In this document: piece after piece, positions 1-8,789 of the stretch
How positions within the stretch are numbered: position 1 is the stretch's first letter
Layout of the letters: each line of letters begins with the position of its first letter
Assembly: GCF_023734095.1 (NCBI RefSeq)
Contig: NZ_AP024620.1
Span: 988,501 to 1,052,500 of the forward strand
From: Moorella sp. Hama-1
GTDB lineage: Bacteria; Bacillota; DSM-521; Neomoorellales; Neomoorellaceae
Length of the DNA stretch: 64,000 nucleotides
Direction: 5' to 3'
Made by a program: the position numbers and the translations under genes
Notes under the pieces: model-generated
Told to the model about the DNA's origin: nothing
The model's input: the letters and a program-made list of their open reading frames with translations, nothing else
The model's database searches: none

Positions 1-160
1 TTTCCTGACGGGTTTTTTCTCCAATACCTTGCTGGCAGCCTTTCTGGCCTACATCGGCGACCAGCTGGGGGTGGAACTCTACCTGGCGGCGGTTCTGGTT
101 TTTGGGGTCCGCCTTTTCCAGAACCTGGCCATCATCCGGCGGCACCTCTTAAAAAGATAA
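1..160 (+). CDS. Small basic family protein (DUF1290), C-terminal part
   Basis: This is a 52-codon open frame, cut by the window edge and ending in TAA at 158-160. The visible part has two hydrophobic stretches and the motif FFSNTLLAAFLAYIGD, then VRLFQNLAIIRRHLLKR with a basic tail. This matches the end of the small basic membrane proteins (DUF1290) that precede ftsA/ftsZ in many Clostridia. About 100 nt separate it from ftsA. The family has no established biochemical function. Its link to division is inferred from this constant position. Confidence 0.8.
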   Translation, partial: FLTGFFSNTLLAAFLAYIGDQLGVELYLAAVLVFGVRLFQNLAIIRRHLLKR

Positions 161-261
161 GAAAAAACGCCTGTAAAAAAAGGGAAAGGGAAAGTTGTGT
201 TGAATTCTCCTTCATAAATAATAGCCGGAAAGAACCGGGGGAAACCTGGAGGTGCCGGAGT

Positions 262-1494
262 TTGCCCAAAGACAATATAGTTGTCGGTCTCGATATTGGC
301 ACCACCAAGGTGGTCGCGATCGTGGCGGAGGTTACGCCTGAGGGCCGCCTGAATATCATTGGCCTGGGGGAAACCCCGTCCGGCGGCCTGCGTAAAGGGA
401 TTATTGTTGATATTGAGAATACAGCCCGGGCTATAGCCGGGGCAGTGCAGCAGGCCGAGCGTATGAGCGGCTGCCAGGTCCATTCCGCCTATGTCGGCCT
501 GACGGGACCCCATATTAGTTCCATTAACAACCGGGGGGTTGTCGCCGTCGCCGGTGAGGACGGGGAGATCAGCGTCGAAGACGTGGACAGGGTCCTTCAG
601 GCGGCCCGGGTGATCCCTTTGCCGGCGGAACGGCGTATCATTCATGTCCTGCCCCGCCAGTACATAGTCGACGGCTATGATGGCGTGATGGATCCCATTG
701 GCATGTGTGGCTCCCGCCTGGAGGTGGAGACCCAGATTGTTACCGCCGCCGGGGCCGCCGTCCAGAATATCATGAAGAGTGTTCAGCGGGCCGGCCTGGG
801 GGTGGACGAACTGGTTTTAAGCCCCCTGGCTTCAGCCGGGGCCGTCCTCCAGCAGGCCGAAAAGGAGCTGGGGGCCGTGGTGGTAGATATCGGCGGCGGG
901 ACTACGGAAATCGCCATCATCGCCCAGGGCGGTTTATGGTTTGCTTCGGTCTTGCCCATTGGCAGCGAGCATATAACCAGCGACCTGGCCGTTGGCCTGC
1001 GGACGCCCATTGTCCAGGCTGAAATCATCAAGAAAGAGCATGGCTGTGTCCTAGCGGATAACGTCCCTGATAATCAGGTTGTGGAAGTGCCCCCCGTCGG
1101 CGGCAAGGAGAAGCGCCGGATTGCCAGGAAAATGCTTGCTGCCATTATTGAACCACGGGTAGAAGAGATCTTTACCCTGGTGCGCCGGGAGATAAATGCT
1201 GCCCAGTTCCAGGGACTATTGCCGGGCGGGGTGATCCTGACCGGTGGTGGCGCCTTATTAGAAGGGATTACCCGCATGGGGTCCGAAATCCTGGCCATGC
1301 CGGTACGCCTGGGCTGGCCGGAAGGCAGCGGCGGGCTGGCGGATATGGTAGCCGCGCCGGCCTATGCCACCGCCGCCGGATTGGTGAACTATGGTGCCCG
1401 TCGCCTGGCCCACCCCCAGGCGGCAGCTACCAGAGAGACAGGGTGGGAGAATTTTTGGTCACGGCTAAAAAGCTGGTGGCATGAACTCTTTTAA
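262..1494 (+). CDS. ftsA: Cell division protein FtsA
   Basis: FtsA is an actin-like ATPase that tethers FtsZ filaments to the membrane and recruits late division proteins. The 410-aa product opens with the phosphate-1 motif GLDIGTTKVVAIV, has the FtsA-specific 1C/SHS2 region around residues 85-165, phosphate-2 VVDIGGGTTEIAI near 207-220 and the adenosine motif ILTGGGALLEG near 325-335. The C-terminus is a Trp-rich amphipathic stretch (WENFWSRLKSWWHELF) typical of the membrane-targeting helix. The start is TTG, chosen because GGAGG at 249-253 precedes it and the protein opens as the family does. ftsZ follows after 21 nt. Confidence 0.97.
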   Translation: MPKDNIVVGLDIGTTKVVAIVAEVTPEGRLNIIGLGETPSGGLRKGIIVDIENTARAIAGAVQQAERMSGCQVHSAYVGLTGPHISSINNRGVVAVAGEDGEISVEDVDRVLQAARVIPLPAERRIIHVLPRQYIVDGYDGVMDPIGMCGSRLEVETQIVTAAGAAVQNIMKSVQRAGLGVDELVLSPLASAGAVLQQAEKELGAVVVDIGGGTTEIAIIAQGGLWFASVLPIGSEHITSDLAVGLRTPIVQAEIIKKEHGCVLADNVPDNQVVEVPPVGGKEKRRIARKMLAAIIEPRVEEIFTLVRREINAAQFQGLLPGGVILTGGGALLEGITRMGSEILAMPVRLGWPEGSGGLADMVAAPAYATAAGLVNYGARRLAHPQAAATRETGWENFWSRLKSWWHELF

Positions 1495-1515
1495 GAATAA
1501 AAGGAGGAGTACCGG

Positions 1516-2583
1516 GTGCTGGAATTCGAGGACGGCGATCTCAACCAGTTTGCCGCCATTAAGGTGGTGGGAGTAGGTGGCGGCGGTAATAACGCCGTTA
1601 ACCGCATGATAGCTGCCGGCTTGCGCGGGGTCGAGTTTATCAGCGTCAATACCGATGCCCAGGCTCTGCGCCTTTGCCAGGCCGAGCAGAAGATCCAGAT
1701 CGGTGCCAAGCTGACCAAGGGCCTGGGTGCCGGGGCCAACCCCGAGATTGGTAAAAAAGCGGCCGAAGAGAGCCGGGAGGAGCTAGCCCAGCGTTTGCAG
1801 GGTGCGGATATGGTCTTTGTCACCGCCGGTATGGGTGGCGGTACGGGAACCGGTGCCGCCCCGGTGGTGGCCCAGATAGCCAAGGAGGCCGGCGCCCTGA
1901 CAGTGGGGGTTGTCACCCGCCCCTTCAGTTTTGAGGGGCGCAAACGGGCCAACCAGGCGGAATCCGGGGTCGCCGAGTTAAAGACCAAGGTCGATACCCT
2001 GATCATCATTCCCAACGACCGCCTGCTCCAGGTAGCCGATAAACAGACCTCCATCATTGAAGCCTTTCGGATTGCCGATGACGTCCTGCGCCAGGGTGTC
2101 CAGGGGATTTCCGATCTCATTGCCGTGCCGGGATTGATTAACCTGGACTTCGCCGACGTTAAGACTATTATGACGGACACCGGCTCGGCGTTGATGGGCA
2201 TCGGCCGGGCCACCGGGGAAAAGCGGGCGGTGGAAGCGGCGCGGATGGCCATCTCCAGCCCCCTGCTGGAGACCTCCATTGAGGGAGCTCGCGGCGTACT
2301 GCTGAACATTACCGGCGGCAGCAACCTGGGCCTCCTCGAAGTGAATGAGGCGGCGGAGATTGTGGCCGCGGCGGCCGACCCGGAAGCCAATATTATCTTC
2401 GGCGCCGTTATTGACGAGAGTCTCAAGGACGAGATCCGGGTGACGGTTATCGCCACTGGTTTTGAAGGGAAGGCGGCCGAGGCCGCCGCCGACCAGGCGG
2501 CGGCTACCCGGGAACCGGAACTGGACATTAAGACCTTTAACATTGATGACTTAGATATACCGGCCTTCCTCCGCCGGCGTTAG
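1516..2583 (+). CDS. ftsZ: Cell division protein FtsZ
   Basis: FtsZ is the tubulin-like GTPase that polymerises into the Z-ring. The 355-aa product shows the N-terminal Rossmann motif [14 protein letters not shown], the tubulin signature [10 protein letters not shown] at about residues 106-115, and the T7 synergy-loop region [11 protein letters not shown]. The C-terminus ends with the peptide [11 protein letters not shown], the conserved docking site for FtsA and SepF, both also encoded in this window. GTG start with AAGGAGGAG upstream. It is co-directional and probably co-transcribed with ftsA. A repeat copy and a strong terminator follow. Confidence 0.98.
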   Translation: MLEFEDGDLNQFAAIKVVGVGGGGNNAVNRMIAAGLRGVEFISVNTDAQALRLCQAEQKIQIGAKLTKGLGAGANPEIGKKAAEESREELAQRLQGADMVFVTAGMGGGTGTGAAPVVAQIAKEAGALTVGVVTRPFSFEGRKRANQAESGVAELKTKVDTLIIIPNDRLLQVADKQTSIIEAFRIADDVLRQGVQGISDLIAVPGLINLDFADVKTIMTDTGSALMGIGRATGEKRAVEAARMAISSPLLETSIEGARGVLLNITGGSNLGLLEVNEAAEIVAAAADPEANIIFGAVIDESLKDEIRVTVIATGFEGKAAEAAADQAAATREPELDIKTFNIDDLDIPAFLRRR

Positions 2584-2677
2584 AACGTTAGCTTTGCTCC
2601 ATAAGGGCGCAAGATTCTATTGGGGGAACTGTGAAAAAGACTTCTGCTAACTTAGGCGATTATTGGTAGCTTACTGG

Positions 2678-2828
2678 GGTCTGGAGGTACAGCCTTCAGG
2701 CTCCGGTGGTTCTCGGCTAGCAAACTTGGCGCTCAGCCTTGCTTAGCGGCGGGGGTGGCTTGGGTGCGGCTTCGCTGAGTTTGCTTACGCCTCGAACCAA
2801 GTCGCCCTCCGGCTGTAACCTCCAGACC
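2678..2828 (-). repeat. Dispersed palindromic repeat, copy 1 (short form)
   Basis: This 151-bp copy lies in reverse orientation relative to copies 2, 3 and 5. Its ends are near-perfect inverted repeats of about 17 bp (GGTCTGGAGGTACAGCC against the complement of GGCTGTAACCTCCAGACC). It shares the arms AGCAAACT, GGTTCGAGGCG and GGCTGAGCGCCAAGTTTGC with the other copies. It lacks about 90 bp of the central loop, consistent with internal deletion. It sits between ftsZ and spoIIGA and has no plausible coding role. Confidence 0.85.
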
Positions 2829-2858
2829 TTGCTTTTTGTTATAGACGTCGTGAAGTAT

Positions 2859-2886
2859 AAACTGTTACTTAAGTAACAGTTTTTTT
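2859..2886. terminator. Rho-independent terminator after ftsZ
   Basis: A perfect 24-bp palindrome (12-bp stem, AAACTGTTACTT arm) runs into a T tract. It should end ftsAZ transcription and insulate the sporulation operon that follows. Confidence 0.85.
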
Positions 2887-2896
2887 GCGGCCATCA

Positions 2897-2930
2897 TCTG
2901 ACAAATTTTTCCTGTAGGAAGTAATATAAT
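2897..2930 (+). promoter_or_regulatory. spoIIG-type promoter with overlapping Spo0A-box-like site
   Basis: TCTGACAAA (2897-2905) matches the 0A box TTYGACAAA at 8 of 9 positions and overlaps a -35-like CTGACA (2898-2903). A perfect TATAAT lies at 2925-2930, giving a 21-bp spacer instead of about 17. In Bacillus the spoIIG promoter is known for exactly this: a sigma-A promoter with an overlong spacer activated by Spo0A~P bound at the -35 region. The assignment is by pattern. Confidence 0.6.
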
Positions 2931-2994
2931 AACTGTAGTTATGAAACTGGCATAAAGCTCATATCATGGTAATAATTAGGCCTGCCAACCCGGG

Positions 2995-3924
2995 GTGATG
3001 CCTGTGCCGGTGGTTTATCTTGACGTGGTTCTGGTAGTCAACCTGATCATGGACTTTTTGATTCTCTGGGCGACGGCCAGGCTGGGGCAATTGCCGGCTT
3101 CACCCTGGCGCTTGCTGGCCGGAGCCGCCATCGGCGCGGTTTATTCCCTGGCTATCCTTTTTCCCGCCGGGGCACCCCTACTGGTCCTGGGAATCAAGGT
3201 CCTTTTTTCCCTACTGATGGTGCTGGTGACTTTTTATCCCCTCAGCTGGCGGCGCTTCTTCCAGGCCCTGGTCTATTTTTACCTGGTGGCCTTTGCCATG
3301 GGTGGGGCCATGCTGGGGGGTATCTACCTGACCGGCGGCGGTAGTAGCCTGCCGGTCATGGGCGGGGCCCTGGCCGCTGATCCCGGGGTGCACTATACCT
3401 GGCTCCTGGCGGCCGTGGCGGCCGCCGAGATATTGGTTCGCTGGGGGACTGGCTGGCTGAAGAAGAATATCTGGCAGCAAATGCTGCGCCTGCCGGTGGT
3501 CATCTCCTTCGGCGGTCGGCCCCGGGCCGTCAAGGCCATGGTAGATACTGGAAACAGCCTGCGGGACCCCCTTTCCCAGCGGCCGGTAATTGTCGTCGAG
3601 TACAGCGCCCTGCAGGGGATCCTGCCGCCGGAGATTACCAGAGCCTATAACAGCCAGGGGGGGCTGGATCTGGAAAACCTGGCGGTTTCCCTGGCGGCCT
3701 CGCCCTGGGCCGCCCGGTTGCGCTTGATTCCCTTCCACTCCCTGGGGCAGGACCGGGGGATGCTCCTGGCTTTACGCCCTGATGAAGTGGTCATTGTGAC
3801 AGGCGAGCGGATGATTAAAATTAAGGAAGTCTTGATCGGTCTCTACCGGGAACGGTTATCGCCGGAGGGTAGTTACCGGGCCCTGCTGCATCCGGATTTG
3901 CTGGAATGGAGTATGAGCTACTGA
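2995..3924 (+). CDS. spoIIGA: Sporulation sigma-E processing peptidase SpoIIGA
   Basis: SpoIIGA is the membrane aspartic protease that removes the pro-sequence of sigma-E in the mother cell after a signal from SpoIIR. The 309-aa product has about five hydrophobic segments in residues 1-150, then a soluble C-terminal half with the catalytic motif [10 protein letters not shown] near residues 182-191, as expected for the retropepsin-like family. The start is GTG at 2995, with ATG one codon later equally possible. The substrate gene sigE starts 13 nt downstream. Confidence 0.95.
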   Translation: MMPVPVVYLDVVLVVNLIMDFLILWATARLGQLPASPWRLLAGAAIGAVYSLAILFPAGAPLLVLGIKVLFSLLMVLVTFYPLSWRRFFQALVYFYLVAFAMGGAMLGGIYLTGGGSSLPVMGGALAADPGVHYTWLLAAVAAAEILVRWGTGWLKKNIWQQMLRLPVVISFGGRPRAVKAMVDTGNSLRDPLSQRPVIVVEYSALQGILPPEITRAYNSQGGLDLENLAVSLAASPWAARLRLIPFHSLGQDRGMLLALRPDEVVIVTGERMIKIKEVLIGLYRERLSPEGSYRALLHPDLLEWSMSY

Positions 3925-3937
3925 GGGGGATAAACTG

Positions 3938-4669
3938 GTGGTCCAGCGCCTGTTGCACATCGCCAAAATAAAACTCCAATCCCTGTACTACCGCCTGGCC
4001 CTCAGGTTCAGGTGGCTGGCAGAGATTTTTTATGTGGGTAGCAGCGAGGCCCTGCCGCCCCCCCTTTCCAGCGATGAGGAATCCGATCTCCTCCTGCGCC
4101 TGGAAGACGGCGATGCCGCCGTAAAAAAGGTCCTCATTGAACGCAACCTGCGCCTGGTGGTCTATATCGCCCGCAAGTTTGAAAACACCGGTGTAGGCAT
4201 TGAGGACCTGGTTTCCATTGGTACCATCGGCCTGATCAAGGCCGTGAACACCTTTGACCCGAAAAAGAGGATCAAGCTGGCTACCTATGCCTCCCGGTGT
4301 ATTGAGAATGAAATTCTCATGTACCTGCGCCGGAATAACAAGACCCGGGCCGAGGTTTCCTTTGACGAACCCCTGAACATCGACTGGGACGGCAACGAAC
4401 TCCTCCTCTCCGATGTCCTGGGTACGGATAATGACGTTATTTATAAGTCCATTGAGGAAGAAGTGGATCACAAGTTGCTGCAGATAGCCATGCGCAAGCT
4501 TTCGTCCCGGGAACGCAAGATCATGGAATTCCGTTTCGGTCTCCTGGACGGGGTGGAGAAGACCCAGAAGGAGGTCGCCGACATCCTGGGCATCTCCCAG
4601 TCTTACATCTCCCGCCTGGAAAAACGCATCATCAAACGCCTGCGCAAAGAGATCGCCCGGATGGAGTGA
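3938..4669 (+). CDS. sigE: RNA polymerase sporulation sigma factor SigE
   Basis: This is the mother-cell sigma factor of early sporulation. The 243-aa product begins with a hydrophobic/amphipathic pro-sequence (about residues 1-28, [21 protein letters not shown]). Region 2 follows ([34 protein letters not shown]) and region 4 with a helix-turn-helix near the end ([30 protein letters not shown]). GTG start. It is co-transcribed with its protease gene spoIIGA. Repeat copy 2 separates it from sigG, whereas spoIIGA-sigE-sigG are closely spaced in Bacillus. Confidence 0.97.
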   Translation: MVQRLLHIAKIKLQSLYYRLALRFRWLAEIFYVGSSEALPPPLSSDEESDLLLRLEDGDAAVKKVLIERNLRLVVYIARKFENTGVGIEDLVSIGTIGLIKAVNTFDPKKRIKLATYASRCIENEILMYLRRNNKTRAEVSFDEPLNIDWDGNELLLSDVLGTDNDVIYKSIEEEVDHKLLQIAMRKLSSRERKIMEFRFGLLDGVEKTQKEVADILGISQSYISRLEKRIIKRLRKEIARME

Positions 4670-4684
4670 TCAGATAGACGAGAA

Positions 4685-4918
4685 GGCGGGTACAGACGGA
4701 AGGCGACTTGGTTCGAGGCGTCAGCAAACTCAGCGAAGCCGCGGCGAGGCGGCGGTGAACGGGATGGGGATCGTAACGTTGGTTTAGAATCTAAGAGTTC
4801 CGCTCCCAGCTGCGATTATGCAAAGAGATAAAGCCAAGCCACCCCCGCCGCCGAGGAAGGCTGAGCGCCAAGTTTGCTAGCCGAGAACCACGGAGCCTGG
4901 AGCTGTACCTGCCAGCCC
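4685..4918 (+). repeat. Dispersed palindromic repeat, copy 2
   Basis: This is a 234-bp full-length copy in the sigE-sigG gap. The ends are inverted repeats (GGCGGGTACAG and CTGTACCTGCC). Internal arms GAGGCGGCGGTG and CCACCCCCGCCGCC, and AGCAAACTCAGCGAAGCC and GGCTGAGCGCCAAGTTTGCT, can pair to extend a long imperfect hairpin. The apical region carries GAACGGGATGGGGATCG and AGAGTTCCGCTCC, shared with copies 3 and 4 and in part with copy 5. Confidence 0.88.
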
Positions 4919-5001
4919 TTAGCAAAGGGATTGCCAATTGTGTCATCAAGTATCTTCTTACGAGCCTATCAGGGCTCTTTTATTATGCCCTTTGCCAGGC
5001 A

Positions 5002-5031
5002 GTATAAAAACAGGTAGCCAGGGCAATAATT
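5002..5031 (+). promoter_or_regulatory. Sigma-F/sigma-G-type promoter of sigG
   Basis: GTATA at 5002-5006 and GGCAATAATT at 5022-5031 are separated by 15 bp. They fit the forespore sigma consensus (GYATA, about 15-16 bp, GGnnAnAnT) closely. The predicted start near 5037 is about 10 nt upstream of AGGAGG at 5048, so the leader would be very short. This fits forespore expression of sigG by sigma-F and then by itself. Confidence 0.6.
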
Positions 5032-5066
5032 ATCCCAGAACCAAGGTAGGAGGTATCGCGCAAGTC

Positions 5067-5837
5067 TTGCTTAACAAAGTAGAAATCTGCGGTGTGAATA
5101 CCTCCAAGTTACCCCTGCTGAAGAGCGAGGAAATCCGCCAGCTCTTCCAGCGGATGCAGGCTGGAGAAGCCGGAGCCCGGGAGAAACTCATAACCGGCAA
5201 TTTGCGCCTGGTCCTGAGTGTCATCCAGCGCTTCACCAACCGGGGCGAGCATGTGGATGACCTTTTTCAGGTTGGTTGTATCGGCCTCATGAAGGCCATC
5301 GACAATTTTGATCTCAGCCAGAATGTCAAGTTCTCTACCTACGCCGTACCCATGATCATCGGTGAGATCCGGCGTTACCTGCGGGACAATAACCCCATCC
5401 GGGTCAGCCGCTCCCTGCGGGATGTGGCCTACAAGGCCCTGCAGATCCGGGATACCCTGGTCAACCAGCTTGCCCGGGAACCATCCCTGGCCGAGGTGGC
5501 CCAGCACCTGAATGTCTCCCAGGAGGACGTAATCTTCGCCCTGGACGCCATCCAGGAACCGGTATCCCTGTTCGAACCGATTTACCATGACGGCGGCGAC
5601 CCTATCTTTGTCATGGACCAGATCGGGGATGAGAAGAACCAGGACATTAACTGGCTGGAGAATATCGCCATTAAAGAGGCCATGAACAAACTGAATCCCC
5701 GGGAGCGCTTGATTCTCTCCCTGCGGTTTTTTGAGGGCAAGACCCAGATGGAGGTCGCCGACGAGATCGGTATTTCCCAGGCCCAGGTTTCCCGGCTGGA
5801 AAAAGCCGCCCTGCAACATATGCGGAAGTATATTTAG
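5067..5837 (+). CDS. sigG: RNA polymerase sporulation sigma factor SigG
   Basis: This is the late forespore sigma factor. The product is nearly superposable on Bacillus SigG: NKVEICGVNTSKLPLL at the N-terminus (the region contacted by anti-sigma factors), region 2 LVLSVIQRF...DDLFQVGCIGLMKAIDNFD, region 3 NPIRVSRSLRDVAYKAL and region 4 EVADEIGISQAQVSRLEKAALQHM. The frame is open back to 4938, but similarity begins at NKVEICG. TTG at 5067, 13 nt after AGGAGG, gives 256 aa, the family length. spoIIR follows in the same orientation. Confidence 0.95.
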   Translation: MLNKVEICGVNTSKLPLLKSEEIRQLFQRMQAGEAGAREKLITGNLRLVLSVIQRFTNRGEHVDDLFQVGCIGLMKAIDNFDLSQNVKFSTYAVPMIIGEIRRYLRDNNPIRVSRSLRDVAYKALQIRDTLVNQLAREPSLAEVAQHLNVSQEDVIFALDAIQEPVSLFEPIYHDGGDPIFVMDQIGDEKNQDINWLENIAIKEAMNKLNPRERLILSLRFFEGKTQMEVADEIGISQAQVSRLEKAALQHMRKYI

Positions 5838-5868
5838 AAGTTTATTTAAAGGTGAGGAGTGTCAAGGA

Positions 5869-6531
5869 GTGTCTACGCTAAGAAGAACTCTGCTGGCGCT
5901 GGTGCTGGCGGGGGCAGTAATCCTGACGGGAGGGTCGACGTGGCAACGCCCGCAGGCCATTCCAGCTTATAACTCGCATAATTTAATCAGGTTACATGTA
6001 ATCGCTAACAGCGATACACCGGGCGACCAGGAGTTAAAACGTCACGTCCGGGATGCCGTCCTGGCCAGGGTCGGCGAGAACCTGGCCCGGGCCGGGGATA
6101 TAACTGCCGCCCGGCAACTGGTGAGCCTCAACCTGGCGGCTATAACAGCGGCCGCCGAAGACCAGATCCAGCGGGAGGGCCAGAGTTATCCTGTTCGGGC
6201 GGAATTCGGGGATTTTGATTTTCCGACCCGGGCCTACGGCAACGTCACCCTGCCGGCCGGAAAATACGAGGCCGTCCGCCTGGTTATTGGCTCCGGTAAA
6301 GGGCAGAACTGGTGGTGCGTCCTTTTCCCACCCTTGTGCCTGGTTGATATTGCCGGTAAGATTGATCCTGCTCCCGCAGCCCCTGCTCCGGTGACCACGG
6401 CCCATCCAGTTTTAATGCTCAACCCGGCGCCGGTTACCCAACCAGCCCTGGAACACCCCTTTGCCGTACGCTGGAAGATAGTGGACCTATTTAAAACCTC
6501 GCGCCAGTACCTGGCCAGCCTGTGGCCCTGA
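5869..6531 (+). CDS. spoIIR: Stage II sporulation protein R (SpoIIR)
   Basis: SpoIIR is the forespore signal, exported to the intermembrane space, that activates SpoIIGA and hence sigma-E. The 220-aa product has an N-terminal signal/anchor (RRTLLALVLAGAVILTGGS), then the family motifs NLIRLHVIANSDTPGDQELKRHVRDAVL and QNWWCVLFPPLC. The start is GTG at 5869, because the longer frame upstream overlaps sigG and adds non-family sequence. It lies 31 nt after sigG, so the forespore promoter there should also express it. The C-terminal tail is Pro/Ala-rich. Confidence 0.93.
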   Translation: MSTLRRTLLALVLAGAVILTGGSTWQRPQAIPAYNSHNLIRLHVIANSDTPGDQELKRHVRDAVLARVGENLARAGDITAARQLVSLNLAAITAAAEDQIQREGQSYPVRAEFGDFDFPTRAYGNVTLPAGKYEAVRLVIGSGKGQNWWCVLFPPLCLVDIAGKIDPAPAAPAPVTTAHPVLMLNPAPVTQPALEHPFAVRWKIVDLFKTSRQYLASLWP

Positions 6532-6617
6532 GCCAGCCGCCGCTGGTTTTTTTCTTTTTTAAGGACCGCCCATCATATACTGGAATTAACAGGACCCTTT
6601 TCCCGGAGGTGGGGGCG

Positions 6618-6887
6618 GTGATCCGGGTAGCTGAATTGCGCCAGCGAGAAGTAATCAATGTTATTGACGGGCGGCGTCTGGGTATAATTAAGGATATTGA
6701 CCTGGATCTGGAGGAGGGGCGGGTCAAGGCGTTAATTGTTCCCGGTTCAGGGGGTAAATTTCTTTTCTTTTTTGGCCGGGATGAAGACCTGATAATTCCC
6801 TGGGAGAATGTGATTAAAATAGGTGTGGACGTGATCCTGGTCGAAAGCTATAGCAGTACGTCACCGGTGCACCGGGACAGGGCTTAA
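6618..6887 (+). CDS. PRC-barrel protein, YlmC/YmxH family
   Basis: This 89-aa protein has the pattern IRVAELRQREVINVIDGRRLGIIKDIDLDLEEGRVKALIVP, typical of the YlmC/YmxH sporulation-associated PRC-barrel family, whose molecular role is unknown. The start is GTG at 6618 with GGAGGT 7 nt upstream. The open frame extends back to 6522, but that extension is not family-like. It lies between spoIIR and the ylm division cluster. Confidence 0.85.
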   Translation: MIRVAELRQREVINVIDGRRLGIIKDIDLDLEEGRVKALIVPGSGGKFLFFFGRDEDLIIPWENVIKIGVDVILVESYSSTSPVHRDRA

Positions 6888-6922
6888 GATCCCCGGCCTT
6901 TATGTTATAATAAGGTTCGGGG

Positions 6923-7750
6923 GTGGTTTCCTTGGCAGGCTTCACCTGGGAGGATAAAGGGGGGCTCTCTTACCTGCGGGTCGAGTTTTTGGAGGCCCGG
7001 GCTCCGGTAAGGGCTGTCTTTACCAGTCGCCGGGGTGGGGTGAGTAAAGCCCCTTATAACGGTTTAAACCTGGGCCTGCATGTTGGTGATGACCCGCAGG
7101 CGGTCCTGGCCAACAGGGTCTTGCTGGCCGGGGTCCTGGATCGGCCCCTGGAAAGCTGGGTCATCGGTGCCCAGGTCCACGGGAACGAAGTCGCCCGGGT
7201 GGGCCGGGAGGAAACCGGAAGCGGGGTCAGGGAACTGGCCTCCGCCCTGGCGGATATTGATGCCCTGGTAACCGCCACACCGGGGGTGACCCTGGTGGCC
7301 TTTTATGCCGATTGCGTTCCCCTTTACCTGGTGGACCCGGTAAACCGGGCCCTGGGCCTGGCCCATGCGGGCTGGCAGGGGACCGTCCTCAAGGTAGGGG
7401 CCCGGACGGTAGCCCGGATGGTAACTGAATTCGGCAGCCGGCCGGCTGACCTCCTGGCAGCCATCGGACCGGCGGTGGGCCCCTGTTGTTACCAGGTGGA
7501 CGCCCGGGTGGCCGGTGCAGTTCGGGAACAGCTGCCCTCCTCCGGGGAGTTCCTGGTACCCGACAGCCCCTACCACTGGCGCCTGGACCTGCCCCGGGCC
7601 AACTACTTAGGCTTACTGGAAGCGGGGCTCCGGCCTGATCATATAGTTACAGCGGGTATCTGTACCTGTTGCCGCCCGGAAACCTTTTTTTCCTACCGCG
7701 CCTCCGGCGGTCTTACCGGGCGCCAGGCAGCCCTGCTGGCCTTGAGGTAG
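6923..7750 (+). CDS. pgeF: Multicopper-oxidase-like purine nucleoside phosphorylase (PgeF/YlmD)
   Basis: The YfiH/PgeF (DUF152, 'laccase domain') family acts on purine nucleosides and helps correct peptidoglycan precursor errors in E. coli. Metal-site motifs are present: QVHGNEV with its His, YADCVPLYLVD with its Cys, AHAGWQGTV with its His, then the IGPAVGPCCYQV loop and GICTCCRPETFFSYR. The length of 275 aa is slightly above the norm because of a short N-terminal extension. TTG at 6932 is an alternative start with better spacing to the G-rich site. It is the first gene of the ylmD-ylmE-sepF-ylmG-divIVA type cluster. Confidence 0.9.
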   Translation: MVSLAGFTWEDKGGLSYLRVEFLEARAPVRAVFTSRRGGVSKAPYNGLNLGLHVGDDPQAVLANRVLLAGVLDRPLESWVIGAQVHGNEVARVGREETGSGVRELASALADIDALVTATPGVTLVAFYADCVPLYLVDPVNRALGLAHAGWQGTVLKVGARTVARMVTEFGSRPADLLAAIGPAVGPCCYQVDARVAGAVREQLPSSGEFLVPDSPYHWRLDLPRANYLGLLEAGLRPDHIVTAGICTCCRPETFFSYRASGGLTGRQAALLALR

Positions 7751-7755
7751 TAGCT

Positions 7756-8724
7756 ATGAAGACGGCTTATAATCCTTTGCCGCCCCCGGCCCGCTCCCGG
7801 CCGCGACGCCGGCGCGCAGGTCCCTGGCTCCTGCGGGGGGTGGTCCTGGCAATACTACTCCTGGTGGCCTGGTCGGGCGCCAGGGCGGCGACCAGGGCCA
7901 TTGCCTGGCATTTTTTACTTATCCAGCAGGTAGATAGTGGCACCCTGGAGGATAACCTCCCCCTGGAGGTCTATATTGCCCGGGAGGAGCAGGTCCTGAC
8001 GGCGCCGGCAACCGGTAACTTGACCCCCGTGGTCCCGGAGGGAGAACGGGTGCCGGTGGGGGCTACCATTGCCCGCCTACTCCCGGTGGCGGCCGGTGCT
8101 CATCCTGTGGATTTAAAAGCACCTTATCCGGGCCAGGTTTCCTATGAGACGGATGGCCTGGAAGGGAGCCTGCAGCCGGCCAAACTGGGTAATACCAGCT
8201 ATCAGGATTTAAAACGCCTGGTAAACCTGGCCCGGCCGGTGACGGCCCGCGGTCAGGTCCGGGAAGGGGATCCCGTGGTTCGCCTGGTTAACAACCTGGC
8301 TCCTTTACGCCTGTATGCCCGCCTGAAGGAGCGGCCGGCGGGCTGGCAGGAGGGTCGGGAGGTAACCCTGAAGGTACCTGGCAGTGATGGCGATATCCGG
8401 GCGCGCCTCCTGCGCCTCCAGGATGAAGGCAACCAGCAGGCGGCAATTCTGGAGGTGGCTACCTGGGACAGCAACTGGCTTTTGCCCCGCCAGATGCAGG
8501 TGGTAGCCGTTTTGCATCGCTACCGGGGGATCATAATCCCGGCGTCAGCCCTGGCCGACGGGCCGGGGGGGAAGCAGGGGGTCTACCTCCTGGGAGCCAG
8601 GGAGCTGCAGTGGCAACCCGTTGAGGTACTGGGGCAGGTGGGGGATCAGGTGGCCGTCCAGGGCCTGACAGATGGGTCCGAGGTAGTCCTGCGGCCCCGG
8701 GTGGCCAGGTGGTTGATGAATTAG
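7756..8724 (+). CDS. HlyD-like single-span membrane protein
   Basis: This 322-aa protein has a basic N-terminus ([12 protein letters not shown]), one transmembrane segment at about residues 23-45 and an extracytoplasmic part. That part has two lipoyl/barrel-sandwich-like halves (VLTAPATGNLTPVVPEGERVPVGATIA; DLKAPYPGQVSYE) and a C-terminal IIIPASAL...GVYLL strand typical of HlyD/membrane-fusion proteins. ATG at 7756 is chosen. Upstream codons overlap pgeF. No transporter partner is adjacent, and proteins of this type recur in clostridial ylm clusters, so a division or envelope role is inferred only from position. Confidence 0.7.
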   Translation: MKTAYNPLPPPARSRPRRRRAGPWLLRGVVLAILLLVAWSGARAATRAIAWHFLLIQQVDSGTLEDNLPLEVYIAREEQVLTAPATGNLTPVVPEGERVPVGATIARLLPVAAGAHPVDLKAPYPGQVSYETDGLEGSLQPAKLGNTSYQDLKRLVNLARPVTARGQVREGDPVVRLVNNLAPLRLYARLKERPAGWQEGREVTLKVPGSDGDIRARLLRLQDEGNQQAAILEVATWDSNWLLPRQMQVVAVLHRYRGIIIPASALADGPGGKQGVYLLGARELQWQPVEVLGQVGDQVAVQGLTDGSEVVLRPRVARWLMN

Positions 8725-8789
8725 AACCCGCGAAAGCAGGATTTACAATAAATATGTAGAAAGTATAAAGAATTACGTGGGGGAAAAAC

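Noticed and set aside
4938-5066. Longer SigG starting at 4938
   Set aside because: The extra 43 residues have no counterpart in SigG proteins and would begin before the predicted promoter and ribosome binding site.
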